Assembly (NCBI GenBank): GCA_011109175.1
Contig: RDEW01000026.1
Span: forward strand, 2,922 to 66,921
Direction: 5' to 3'
DNA from: Dicyema japonicum
Lineage: Eukaryota; Dicyemida; Rhombozoa; Dicyemidae
Length of the DNA stretch: 64,000 nt
Positions 10,531-19,660 of the stretch are shown piece by piece. The notes beneath the pieces were generated by a model. It had not been told where the DNA came from. It ran no database searches and saw nothing but the letters and a program-made list of their open reading frames with translations. Made by a program: the position numbers and the translations under genes. Each line of letters starts with the position of its first letter. Positions within the stretch are counted from its first letter, which is position 1.

Positions 10531-11750
10531 TAGACGATTACAAGATGAACTTCTATTATCTTGGTCCTCTTCGATTTATGCGTTAGTAATCCCGGCCTGA
10601 CAAATTTGTAGGAGACCGGCGGATATTAAGTAGAATGCAACAAATGCATGTAGCTTTCATCGATCAGTAAGTCTTGGCATTGTAGACGAACACTGTCATT
10701 CAAGAAAATTCAAAAAGGTGATTTAATGTAAATTTGGACGAGTTGCAAAAGAAATTAAAGACATTTTTACAAGTTCACTTATGTTTGTAGAGAGGGGTGG
10801 TGCCCACATTGTAGATGAGCCAGGTTCACTCAGTCCATCGGAAGAGAGTATTTTGATTGGTTGATTGAAAGAGGGGGCCGTTGTAGGATTTTATAATCAT
10901 AGAGTCTACTCTGTTAAATCATGGTATCCTCACGAAAACAAGTTATTAGGATTCTCAATAACCCACATATCAATCACAGACTGCGTATGCGAATTATTGA
11001 AAAAATAATAATTTGAAACGACCATGAAAATTATCAGTTATTCACATATATACCTCTGGGAATGGAAGAGGAAAGATCACTTATAAAATATCATATATTC
11101 CTTTAAAAGTATAATGGTTATTCTTAGAGCATTCCTACTTACCAAAAAGGAAATCATTCAAAGCTAGCAGACAGAGAAATACGTCCTGCGGAGTTCAATC
11201 ACTTTCAGCTAATTTAGTATAATATTAATTGGGTTTAAATGACTCAGTAAACTAAATTCATTACTGTAAGTTGTTCATAGGAATAAGACCAAGAGACTCG
11301 TTCTTGCCAACTAAAGAGCAGAGTTTAAATATTTTATAGGAATAACGACTAATGATGCATTTTTAAGGACTAAATGGTGATATTAGCTGATTCAAATTGC
11401 ATAGAAGAGGGAATGTGAGGTAGACGGAAGATCATTGTCATTAATCTTTGTAAAAAAGCTATTAATGATCTTGGGATTTGTCGGGTAAAAAAAATTTGCA
11501 GGGGATACTCTAATAAGCAAATTAATAAATGAGGATTCTTTTCTGTAATGAAAATTTCCATATTATTAGACTACCTGTCTTTACATCCTCCACTTTCTGT
11601 TACAGAAAACTTTTTGTAGAAATTATGGTTATAAAAATATTTACTGGAGATTTCGATTGTCGTAATTATATTTATAAATCTAAATATTTCAACTTTAAAT
11701 AGGCGCTGCTTAATCCTACTTAATTCAAGAATATAATTGTTCACTTATAA
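10531..11750. other. No gene seen; repeat-bearing DNA shared with 22.5-23.0 kb and 28.0-28.5 kb
   Basis: 10790-10900 belongs to a repeat family (GAGCCAGGTTxACTC) also at 22560-22690 and 36580-36730. 10915-11040 is the unoccupied version of the locus that holds the split SINE at 22986/26740. 11210-11750 matches 28000-28460, the 3' flank of lectin copy C. I see no supported gene. Confidence 0.6.
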
Positions 11751-12085
11751 GCTAGTTGGATGGCATAGTGGTTAGATGTCGGGCTTAAGTGGTTCAGGCT
11801 ACGAGTTCGAATCTCGCTGCTGTTCACTTGATTGAAGGTTCCACGCATCTACGATGCAGAAAGGGTTTGACGAGTGACGCCGTCATTAGTGGATACTCAC
11901 TGCGGAACTGGATTGTCTAGAAAGGACACTCACACAAGAAAAAGAAAAAAAAGAAGTGAAGATCATTCCTTGGTTCTACGATTAGTTAAAATTAACTGTT
12001 CTTTACTTAAATAAACTGTGTGTCCTGCCAATGCGGAGCTATAAATACTATGGCTCTCGTGAAAATGCTTTATTATTATAATCTA
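11751..12085 (+). mobile_element. tRNA-derived SINE, full length (copy 1)
   Basis: The head has a box A (TGGCATAGTGG) and a box B (GAGTTCGAATCTC) with spacing like a tRNA gene, so it probably derives from a tRNA and uses RNA polymerase III. A conserved body follows (ACGAGTGACGCCGTCAT, GGATTGTCTAGAAAGGAC). The 3' tail, ATGCGGAGCTATAAATACTA then TGGCTCTCGTGAA and a (TTA)n tract, matches the LINE-A 3' end. Flanks show CTAGTT on both sides (target duplication up to about 12 bp), and the unoccupied site is at about 28480. Confidence 0.88.
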
Positions 12086-12172
12086 GTTAAACAAGTTTAA
12101 ATTCTTAAATATAAGTTACCTGTTTTTGAAAACCAGAATTAACACATAAAATAAAAAAGATTAACTATTTAA

Positions 12173-13227
12173 CTATTTTTTCTGCATTTGATACGTCCAT
12201 AGAGTGTAAATGTTTATTCTAAACTTTTTTATATAAAAATACCTCGAAATGGCAAGACAAAATATAACTCCACAAAGAAACCCTAATAAAATCCCTAAAA
12301 ATTAAATAATTTAAAGTAACCGATATAATTTAATAGACCTTTAGAGCATTCTGACTCGACTGAATGTGCAGATTCTGATCCACTTCGTATAAAAAAATTT
12401 GAAAGTTTATTTGTTGTTGAAATAGTCTGTATCGATCCTTCCATAACGATTGATTTTAAGATCGTAGTAGTTGGGGTCACTTCATTTCCTTCTTCAATAT
12501 TTGGGGTTGGACTGTTAGTGGTTGTTTCTGTCGTTCTTTTAGTAGTTTCAGAAATTGTAATCGGACTATTAGTAGTTGTTTCTGTCGTTCTTTTAGTAGC
12601 TTCAGAATTTGAGGTATGACTATTGCTGATCATTCCGACTGGCTTTTTAGTAGATGTAATGATTGTTGTAGGTAGAGCATCTGTTTATTAAAGTATAAAC
12701 TTACTTGTTTGACATGCGAATCCTTGAAAATATGGAGAATGAAAACAATTACAACGTTTCCATCGCCAAGCACAATTTTCAAAAAGACAAATACAGTTTC
12801 CATAGTTAAAATAAGGATCGGGATCAAAGTCTATAATTCAAAGTTTTTCCTTGAAAGTAAAAAAACTTATCTACCATTAAACATCCAAACCGATTTTTTT
12901 AAATATCCAGCTATATAGATACGAGTATTAGCATCAAAATGCCTTGTATTTAAATATGCACTAATATTCGTTGAAGTTTCATCTGATTCAATTAATGCCT
13001 GAAATCTCAATGAAGATTACAATTTCCGCTCTCATTTGGCTGCAGAACCATTCGGCATCGAAATAACTATAATGTTGAATAACAAAATAATAGCAGAATC
13101 CGTTATGCTCAAATACATTATTTCCATTTGTATTCTTAACAGGACATTCACAAAAAACTAAAGAATTCAAAATAAAATAACCAGAAATGATTAAAACAAA
13201 AAGGTTATACATAATTGGGCCAAACAT
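12173..13227 (-). pseudogene. C-type lectin-mucin-TM protein, copy A
   Basis: Exon 1 starts with a signal peptide (MFGPIMYNLFVLIISGYFIL) and the lectin-fold start (NGFCYYF, FDAEWFCSQ). A 22-bp intron follows (about 13005-13026), then IESDET and YIAGYLKKSVWMFNG, a 25-bp intron, then NYGNCICLFENC, WRWKRCNCFH and FQGFACQT. A 24-bp intron leads to a Ser/Thr-rich mucin-like stalk (repeats of TKRTTETTTNSP), and a 26-bp intron to a membrane helix (GILLGFLCGVIFCLAIS). A 2-base deletion in the third exon relative to copy B breaks the frame. The predicted type I membrane lectin would bind ligands outside the cell. Confidence 0.72.
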
Positions 13228-13309
13228 ATAGGTATTATTTTTTTATAAAAATTATTCATTATTTTTATTTTTAATTACAATTTTATTAAAAAATTACGTG
13301 TTTGTCGAC

Positions 13310-13830
13310 GTTTTTGTTGTGATTCTCGTTCCCATTTCGAGGAAATGGTACCATCCAAGTTAACTGAGATGTGTTCGTCCTGTCGACTTGTCAGAACTCG
13401 GAAGCGTGGGATTTCCTGCTCTGCTTGTGAAGATTGTTTCCATCTCGGTGTATCAAATTATCCCAAGCCTCAGCGAGTGTGCTTGGAGTATGACACTACC
13501 AGTCATACCAAAGCCTAAGCAGAGAGGTTCCCCGTGCCCGTGCCAATGTTAACTCTCCCGTTAATTACCAATCAACCACTGACCCTGAAACGTTCCTACG
13601 CCTCATCTCCAAGTTACTTTCTTCCCGGACTATCCCTGTAGGATTCCCAAGGCCGTACGACCCATCGCTGCAGAGGCACTTTCCAAAACGACCGAAGACG
13701 TCATCCGGACTAACGCAGTACTCGATTGGACACGGTTCTTCAGTTTTGCGCCTTACGCATTGGGACTTGATCGAGATGGTCACGAAAGGTAGTCTCTCGA
13801 TATCACCATGAGGACCAACATTCGTTCTTT
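13310..13830 (+). pseudogene. RLE-LINE 5' fragment (PHD-like finger region)
   Basis: It matches 26286-26665 and the inverse of 18500-18870. It encodes CSSCRLVRTRKRGISCSACED, trimmed here to CSSCRL and RKRGISC, a PHD-like zinc finger, followed in other frames by IPKAVRPIAAEAL and WTRFFSFAPYAL, the N-terminal block of RLE-type LINE proteins. It is truncated and frameshifted. It lies next to lectin copy A, as the homologous fragment does next to copy B, so both were duplicated together. Confidence 0.7.
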
Positions 13831-14253
13831 TTTGGGAGGTATCCATATCCCCAGTTGTCTCATGGCTTTTTACCATACGTGGGAGATACGTGGTCAGAAC
13901 GAGGAACTGGAAGTGCTCAGTCTTAATTACAAAAGTGTATCGTCTAAAAACTGAATCCTTGTATTTTGAAACTCTCAGCACAAATACAACCGCCAGGGAT
14001 ATATTTGAAAAAAGTTGAAGATTTTTTGAAGTGCATGGCATCAATGGCCGGATTTCAAACTTTCCCCAAATGCTATTGATATATATTGCATGATCTACCG
14101 TCATGCATTAATGATGAAAACCATGCCTGACGATTTGAAAATGTAATGAATATCATAATTAAGACGATGAACTATATTAAAATCAAAGCACTCAATTCTC
14201 GTCTATTTGCTGAGTTATGCAAAGAAAATGAATTTAAGACTCTTTTGTTGTAT

Positions 14254-14540
14254 TAGTCGGGTGGCACAGTGGTTAGGTATCAGGCTATGTGGCTTAGGTC
14301 ACGGGTTCGATTCTCGCTGCTGTTCACCTAGTGCAAGGTTCCACGCATCTACGATGCAATAAAGAACTTGACGAGTGACGCCATCATCAGTGGAGATTCA
14401 CTGCAAAAATGGATAGTCTCAAGGGACTTACAATAAAAAGAAAACAAAAAGTGAAGAGCATTCCTTTGTTCTCCTTCTACCATCAGTTATAATAACTGAT
14501 CTTTACTAAATAAAGTGTGTGTTCGGCATGAGCGAAACCC
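14254..14540 (+). mobile_element. tRNA-derived SINE (copy 2)
   Basis: The head GTCGGGTGGCACAGTGG (box A) and GGTTCGATTCTCGCTGC (box B) match copies 1 and 3. The body diverges and the LINE-A-like tail is largely degraded after aaataaagtgtgtgttc. Confidence 0.82.
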
Positions 14541-15460
14541 TAGGAATTTTACGTGCTTACGGCAACGTGGAAGTGGTTACTTTTTTTTCTTTTGTTGCAT
14601 TCACATGTGAGATGGCTTTCAAAAGTAAAGTATTGAAGAGAGCATTTATACTAAGAAAAAAAACATGAATTTTTTAAAGACGTCAAACCAAAACTGCATA
14701 AAAAAATTTCTGATACTCGTTTATTGACTTTATTTTTGGTGGATATATTTTAATCTGTGAATTTTGTTAGTTACAACTGCAAGGAAGAATAACACTTTCC
14801 TCCATTGCCATGAAAAAATGATGTTTTAAACAAGAAGGTTGAGTAACGACTAAGAAACTTTAAAAGTTGGTGACAAGATTCTTGAATGAGAAGTAACCAA
14901 AATGTTTATAGCACAAGGATTACCATTGCTTTGTGACATTTGGTGGTTAATTTTTTAATTCGGATCTCTCAATTTTTGCGTTCTATAGAATTTTTAATAT
15001 TAGAGGTAACTTATTGGATATATTTAAGTTGATTTTGCTATAGAAATTTTGTAATTTATTAGCCTCGACCATGTGTGGCCGAACGTAAATCGCAACAACT
15101 GACTTAGGTGACTATCTGTCAATTTATTTCGATATTTATTCTTTAGTGAATTATTTTACTGAAATTAAAACGTGTTTATATTCGGATATTTGTATTTGGG
15201 ATGTAAACTATAAAATTCATCAAATTTTCAATCTTGAGAACTGAGGTAAATTATGATTGAAGGTCCATCAATTCCAATTGGAGTAATGGTGGAACATTCA
15301 TAGGATTTATTTTAAATGTGCTGCAAAAATTTTCATTAATGGAAATATTAAATGTTTATGATTATCTATTCACAGCAGTAAAAGTTTATGATTTTCTACC
15401 CACAGCAGCTATATATGTTGAACTGGATTCCTTCACTTTTGTAAAGAGACATAAACCCTC
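14541..15460. other. No gene seen, AT-rich
   Basis: This is AT-rich sequence with no open frame showing family motifs and no repeat shared with the rest of the window that I noticed. Confidence 0.5.
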
Positions 15461-15479
15461 TTTCCTATCCCTGTCCCAG

Positions 15480-16120
15480 ACAAAAGAATGTTCGTCGGCT
15501 AAGATGTTCTCTTCCACAATCGATGCACTTCCGTGTTCCTCCTTGGGGACCCATTTTTACAAGAACTGTATACGGATTGGATATTGCACAGCCCCTGGGA
15601 GCTGATGTATGCGTCGAACACCAATGTCGTTGTGGAGCGATTGTTGATACCAAAGGGCTGCATCCGCTTACGTGCGAACGGAGTGGGGGAAGAGCACCCA
15701 GCCACGCTGCTATGAACAACATTGTCATGCGTGTTCTTGAAGCTGCAGGCTTCCAGGTAGTGCTGGGATTAGACCGCGGATACGGGGGAAAAACCTGATT
15801 GGCTAATCATCTTTCTGTTGACTGAAGGAAACTCGCTAGTACGGAACTACACCTGTATAGATTTTTCTTGAATTTGATGATGCTCAGTTATCCATCTGCT
15901 GCATCGGCAGCTGATCTGGGTAAGAAAATCGAGATTAAAAAATATAATGAAATTGGAGATCGCTTTCGTTTTACAGCCTCTTTCCTGAAGGAAATCTGGA
16001 GGAAATTGGCTTATCGTTAGAAAGACGCGGATAGCTCTCTGGCTGAAGGAACGAATTAAGATTTCAGTTGTCCGCGGAAACGCTTACTCCCTAATGTCGA
16101 CAGTCGCTCTTCCCCGTTAT
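15480..16120 (+). pseudogene. RLE-LINE C-terminal fragment
   Basis: CVEHQCRCGAIVDTKGLHPL followed by TCERSGGRAPSHAAMNN is the CxCG...HPLxC knuckle that precedes the restriction-like endonuclease in this LINE group. The nuclease itself is broken after 15798, but the C-terminal tail (tgtccgcggaaacgcttac near 16080) matches 52210-52250. Confidence 0.72.
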
Positions 16121-16124
16121 TATT

Positions 16125-16570
16125 ATTATACTTAAACGAGATTTATTATTTTTGTACTCCGCATGTGCAGCAAAAAATATAAGAAAAAGAGTTAGTTTGT
16201 TCCAGGCTTTTCTGTTCTTAGCCAGATCCCTCAGTGTCTCCTAGTCGTCACCAGATGACAATGATTTTTTTACGCCTTTCAGATTGTTGTTCTATCCGTT
16301 CTGTTTTTCCCTGTTTACAGTGAGAAACCTTTTCCCAAGTATATCTGGTGCTTTTTCTAGTGCATGTTCTAAGAGTTCTTTGTCTTCGGAGATTAGGTCA
16401 ACATCATCATAATAAATCACTTCTTCTATTTTACCTTGGAATAATGTCTCAGTTTTCTCATAGTATATTATGAATAGTGCAGAGAGAAGGAGTCTCCTCA
16501 AGGACTGCTTCCGTTTGTTTCGAATTTTCTTGAGTAGATTTTTCTAACTCTCACAAGGATCTGTGTGTTA
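16125..16570 (-). pseudogene. LINE-A 3' fragment with internal deletion
   Basis: It encodes IEEVIYYDDVDLISEDKELL and FLTVNREKQNG and ends in the LINE-A 3' UTR (tgctgcacatgcgg, inverted). The catalytic YADD has become YYDD. The roughly 500-bp segment equivalent to 1000-1515 is missing. The end carries the (AAT)n tract. Confidence 0.78.
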
Positions 16571-16574
16571 GATT

Positions 16575-16990
16575 TATTTATTAATTTATTAACCCCGGAT
16601 ACACCGAGAACGAAGTTAAAGTAAATTCTAGGACTTCTCCCTATTTCACCCAGTGTGATCAACTCCACAGATTAACAAGATCTTCCGTACGACAGCGAAA
16701 ATATCTTCAACGTCCGGTTCGAGTCTTGCTCATGGAAGCATTCCACGCTGCCAGTATTTTGTCAACTCGCCGTTAAGACGTCTGGTTCCTTGCGCCTGCG
16801 ACACTGGAATTCTTGAGTCGTCTAGGAAATCGGATCGCTATATGATCAGGAGACCCTCGTGAGCGCTGTGGTTATTTCGGGGAATCTCGCCCGCCATCCT
16901 GAGAGGGATTAACCACGAAGTCAAGCAGCCGCTATATAACCATTTACTTTCTTTTCTTTACTAAACAAAATATTCCATTTATATTAATAA
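16575..16990 (+). repeat. Unclassified interspersed repeat, family X (copy 1)
   Basis: The start tttattaaccccggatacac recurs at 61060 (tttattaaccccgggatcgc). The block with gagtcgtctagg ... gagaccctcgtgagcgctg ... catcctgagagggat recurs inverted at about 40055-40175 and in shortened form at 56710-56830. The coding potential is unclear. It may be a LINE 3' UTR or a separate SINE-like unit. Confidence 0.6.
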
Positions 16991-17049
16991 AAAATTTTTC
17001 TGGTCTGGAATCAAAATCCCCAAAGACACAACAAGGCAAAGTAATTGGG

Positions 17050-17765
17050 ATAACATTGTTTGCTCCAAATATTGGAAGACCTTAAAAAAAGCAAATCAAC
17101 ATCGTCTGGCTTGTTCGGTGTCAGCTTCAAGTGTAGGGAGTGGAGCATGGCTTGGTGCAATACCTTGCCCAAACCTCGGGAGTTTTTGGAAGACGATTCT
17201 TTGAGGATTGGAATCGGACAAAGGATGGGACTAGACGTTTGCCAGGAGCACCGATGCCAATGCGGGAAAACAGTCGATCCACCCGCTGTCTTTCAGAAGA
17301 ATCGCCGGAAGCGGACCACGTCATGCTGCTCTGAACGATGTGATCGTCAGAGCTCTGAAGGCTACAGGCTTCTCAGCACAGCTTGAACCAGTCGGTCCTG
17401 ATCGAAGAGATGGAAAAAGACCCTTTTCCCCTTCACGTCTGAAAGATCTTTGATCTGGTACACAACTTGTGTAGACATGTTCTCAAGCACGAATATTTTC
17501 AAATCGGTTCAGACACCTGGAGCAGCTGTTTCGATTGCGTAGAACCTAAAAATCAAAAAATATTCGCTACCGATTTACTCGGGAGCCGTTGGTCCAATGA
17601 CGGGTGAGTTTTGCAAAAACTCGGAGGAATGCTTGCCAGAAAGAAAAGGGATCAACAAGAATGGTTATGGCTAAGACAAAAGATTGGAATGGGCATACTC
17701 CGAGTGAACTCGTTCGAATCTACGCAGCAGGCTTCCTCAACTGACATTTGTTTAATTGTTAAAAA
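17050..17765 (+). pseudogene. RLE-LINE C-terminal end and 3' UTR
   Basis: Frames include LDVCQEHRCQCGKTVDPPAV (knuckle), a broken PD-type nuclease around 17390-17470 and the C-terminal segment at 17590-17720. The 3' end (ggcttcctcaactgacatttg then tttaattgtt) matches the inverse of 61150-61200. At least four frameshifts are present. Confidence 0.72.
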
Positions 17766-17769
17766 AAAT

Positions 17770-18500
17770 ATTTTGTTAAAAAATATATATAATAATTACA
17801 AAACGCATCAAAATACATTGAGAGAAAAGATCAGACAGTGGAATAAAGAAAAAATGCCTGGGGAGATGTGGCGAGACATCATCGATGCAATAAAGTGCGC
17901 GGCCCATTCAACAATTGGAGTAAAACCGAAGCATTTCAACGGACACTATGACCACGAGCTTGAAGAACTATCCAAATTGCAGAGGAACCTACATTTACAG
18001 GTCGAAACCTGTCAGGACCAGGTAAAGGAACACACTCTAATAGTCATGCGGAACCAAACCCTGTATAAAATAAAGAAAAGAACGAGTGAAATAAAGGAAA
18101 ATAAACTTGTTGGAATGGCTAAAGAAGTAGAAAGGATCAAAAACGGAGCGCAGATGTTCAAGGCTGATCACCTAATACATTGAGACACTAATCACAATAC
18201 ATGATCAGTTTAGAAAGACTATGTTAAACAAAAAAAATTCTATCGGCCATATCCAGCCATTATCAGCAGGCTTTTAATCAAAACCACGGGGAAAACATCA
18301 AACAATTCGATGGTGAAGCACGAGAACTAAATATTCCGATAACGATTCTGGAAACAAAAAAAGCCCTGGACAAACTGAACAACAATAGAGCTGATGGCCC
18401 TGACAACATAAATGCAGAACTCAAATATGCACCGACCGAGATCTATGAACTATTAACTGAGATATGCAACAGAACATTCAAATACAACTCACCACTGGAT
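17770..18500 (+). pseudogene. LINE-A-related fragment: APE-RT linker and first RT motif
   Basis: An open stretch of about 140 codons (basic, helical, EVERIKNGAQMFKADHLIH) corresponds to the LINE-A linker with ...IEEVNKVKDNAQVYVAARLL. It is followed in another frame by ALDKLNNNRADGPDNINAEL, the RT motif NNRxxGPDxINxELLK. The fragment ends abruptly at an inverted RLE-LINE piece near 18500. Confidence 0.7.
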
Positions 18501-18870
18501 GTGGGAACGAATGTTGGTCCTTATGGTGGTAGCGAGAAACTACCTTCCGTGACCATCTCGACCAAGTCCCTGTGCGTAAGAGACAAAACTGAATAAGCGT
18601 ATCCAATCAAGTACTGCGTTAGTCCGGATGGCGTCTTCGGTAGTTTTGGAAAGAGCCTGCGCAGCGACAGGTCGTACGCCCTTGGGTATCCTCACAGGGA
18701 TAGTCCGGGAAGAAAGTAATTCAGAGATAAGGCGTAGGAACGTTTCAGGGTCAGTGGTTGATTGGCAATCAACGGGAGAGTTAACATTGGCGCGGGCACG
18801 GGGAACCTCTCTGCTCAGGCCAAGGTATGACTGGCAGTGCTATACTCCAAGCACGCTCGCTTCAACAATT
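18500..18870 (-). pseudogene. RLE-LINE 5' fragment, inverted
   Basis: It is a reverse-complement copy of 13480-13850 / 26480-26665 (gaacgttcctacgcctcatc ... gactatccctgtgagga). It holds the WxRFFSFAP-type N-terminal block with several differences. Confidence 0.65.
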
Positions 18871-19009
18871 TTCGAGAATACAGATAGTAGTGAAATTGAT
18901 CTGAAAGATCCCGGATCCGAAGGATCTTTCTTGGGATTCAGGATTGGATTATTTTGGATTTTTTCCATAGTGTAGGAATTCGACAATTGTTAATGGACAC
19001 AGAAATTAT

Positions 19010-19460
19010 GTTTGTTATTGCTTTGAGTCATGCATTCCCAGGTGCTTTAAGTGCGGAATATAGATTCCATCAAGACCCTTGGCAAAAGAGTTTTTGATTA
19101 GTTTTTCGACATCAGACGTAATGATTTCAATCGGTTTTCCTTGAAAAGTTTTAACGTTTTTCAATTTGAATAGACGGGAGAATTTGTTCATTTCGATGTG
19201 ATTTACTTTTGCGTAGTGGTCCATTATGACATCTGCCTGATTAGTGAAATCACGTGGTGTTTGAACTTTTTGGGTAAATCTTATAGATGGCATGAGTATA
19301 AGATGTTAGAGATTTTGATAGCGCTCATATTAGAAGTCACCGAGAGTTGTGCAAGCATATTCTCTGAGCATTAAAAAACTCTTCAATCTCTTACAAGAAA
19401 TCTTCCTATACGATTTTCTCCATCGATCTATGTCTGAAAGAAGATTTAGAGGTTATACCA
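19010..19460 (-). pseudogene. Jockey-like LINE fragment: linker and RT motif 1
   Basis: It encodes PRDFTNQADVIMDHYAKVNH and ITSDVEKLIKNSFAKGLDGI followed by YIPHLKHLG, the SxGPDGIxxxxLKHLG motif with GLDGI in place of GPDGI. 19180-19460 is shared with 8341-8605. Confidence 0.65.
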
Positions 19461-19660
19461 AATGAAGACCCTATTCTGCAACAAAGGAGTTGCCTTTAAG
19501 ATTTGATTTTAAATTCAATCCGTCTAAAATGGAAGGAACTTGGATAGTTATCATGTATTTACTAAAATTAGGTAATACTAGGAAGCTCTAACATTATTAT
19601 CATAATTCCACAAAATATTTATTATTTGAATATAAGCCTTGACGCTAAAAAAATGCGCAT

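Noticed and set aside
13565-14104. 179-codon open frame on the minus strand
   Set aside because: It runs antisense to the RLE-LINE 5' fragment on the plus strand, whose order matches two other copies. The open frame has no motif of its own.
14263-14335. Functional tRNA genes at the SINE heads (also 11757 and 22990)
   Set aside because: Box A and B are present but no proper acceptor or anticodon stem can be folded, and all copies continue into the same SINE body.
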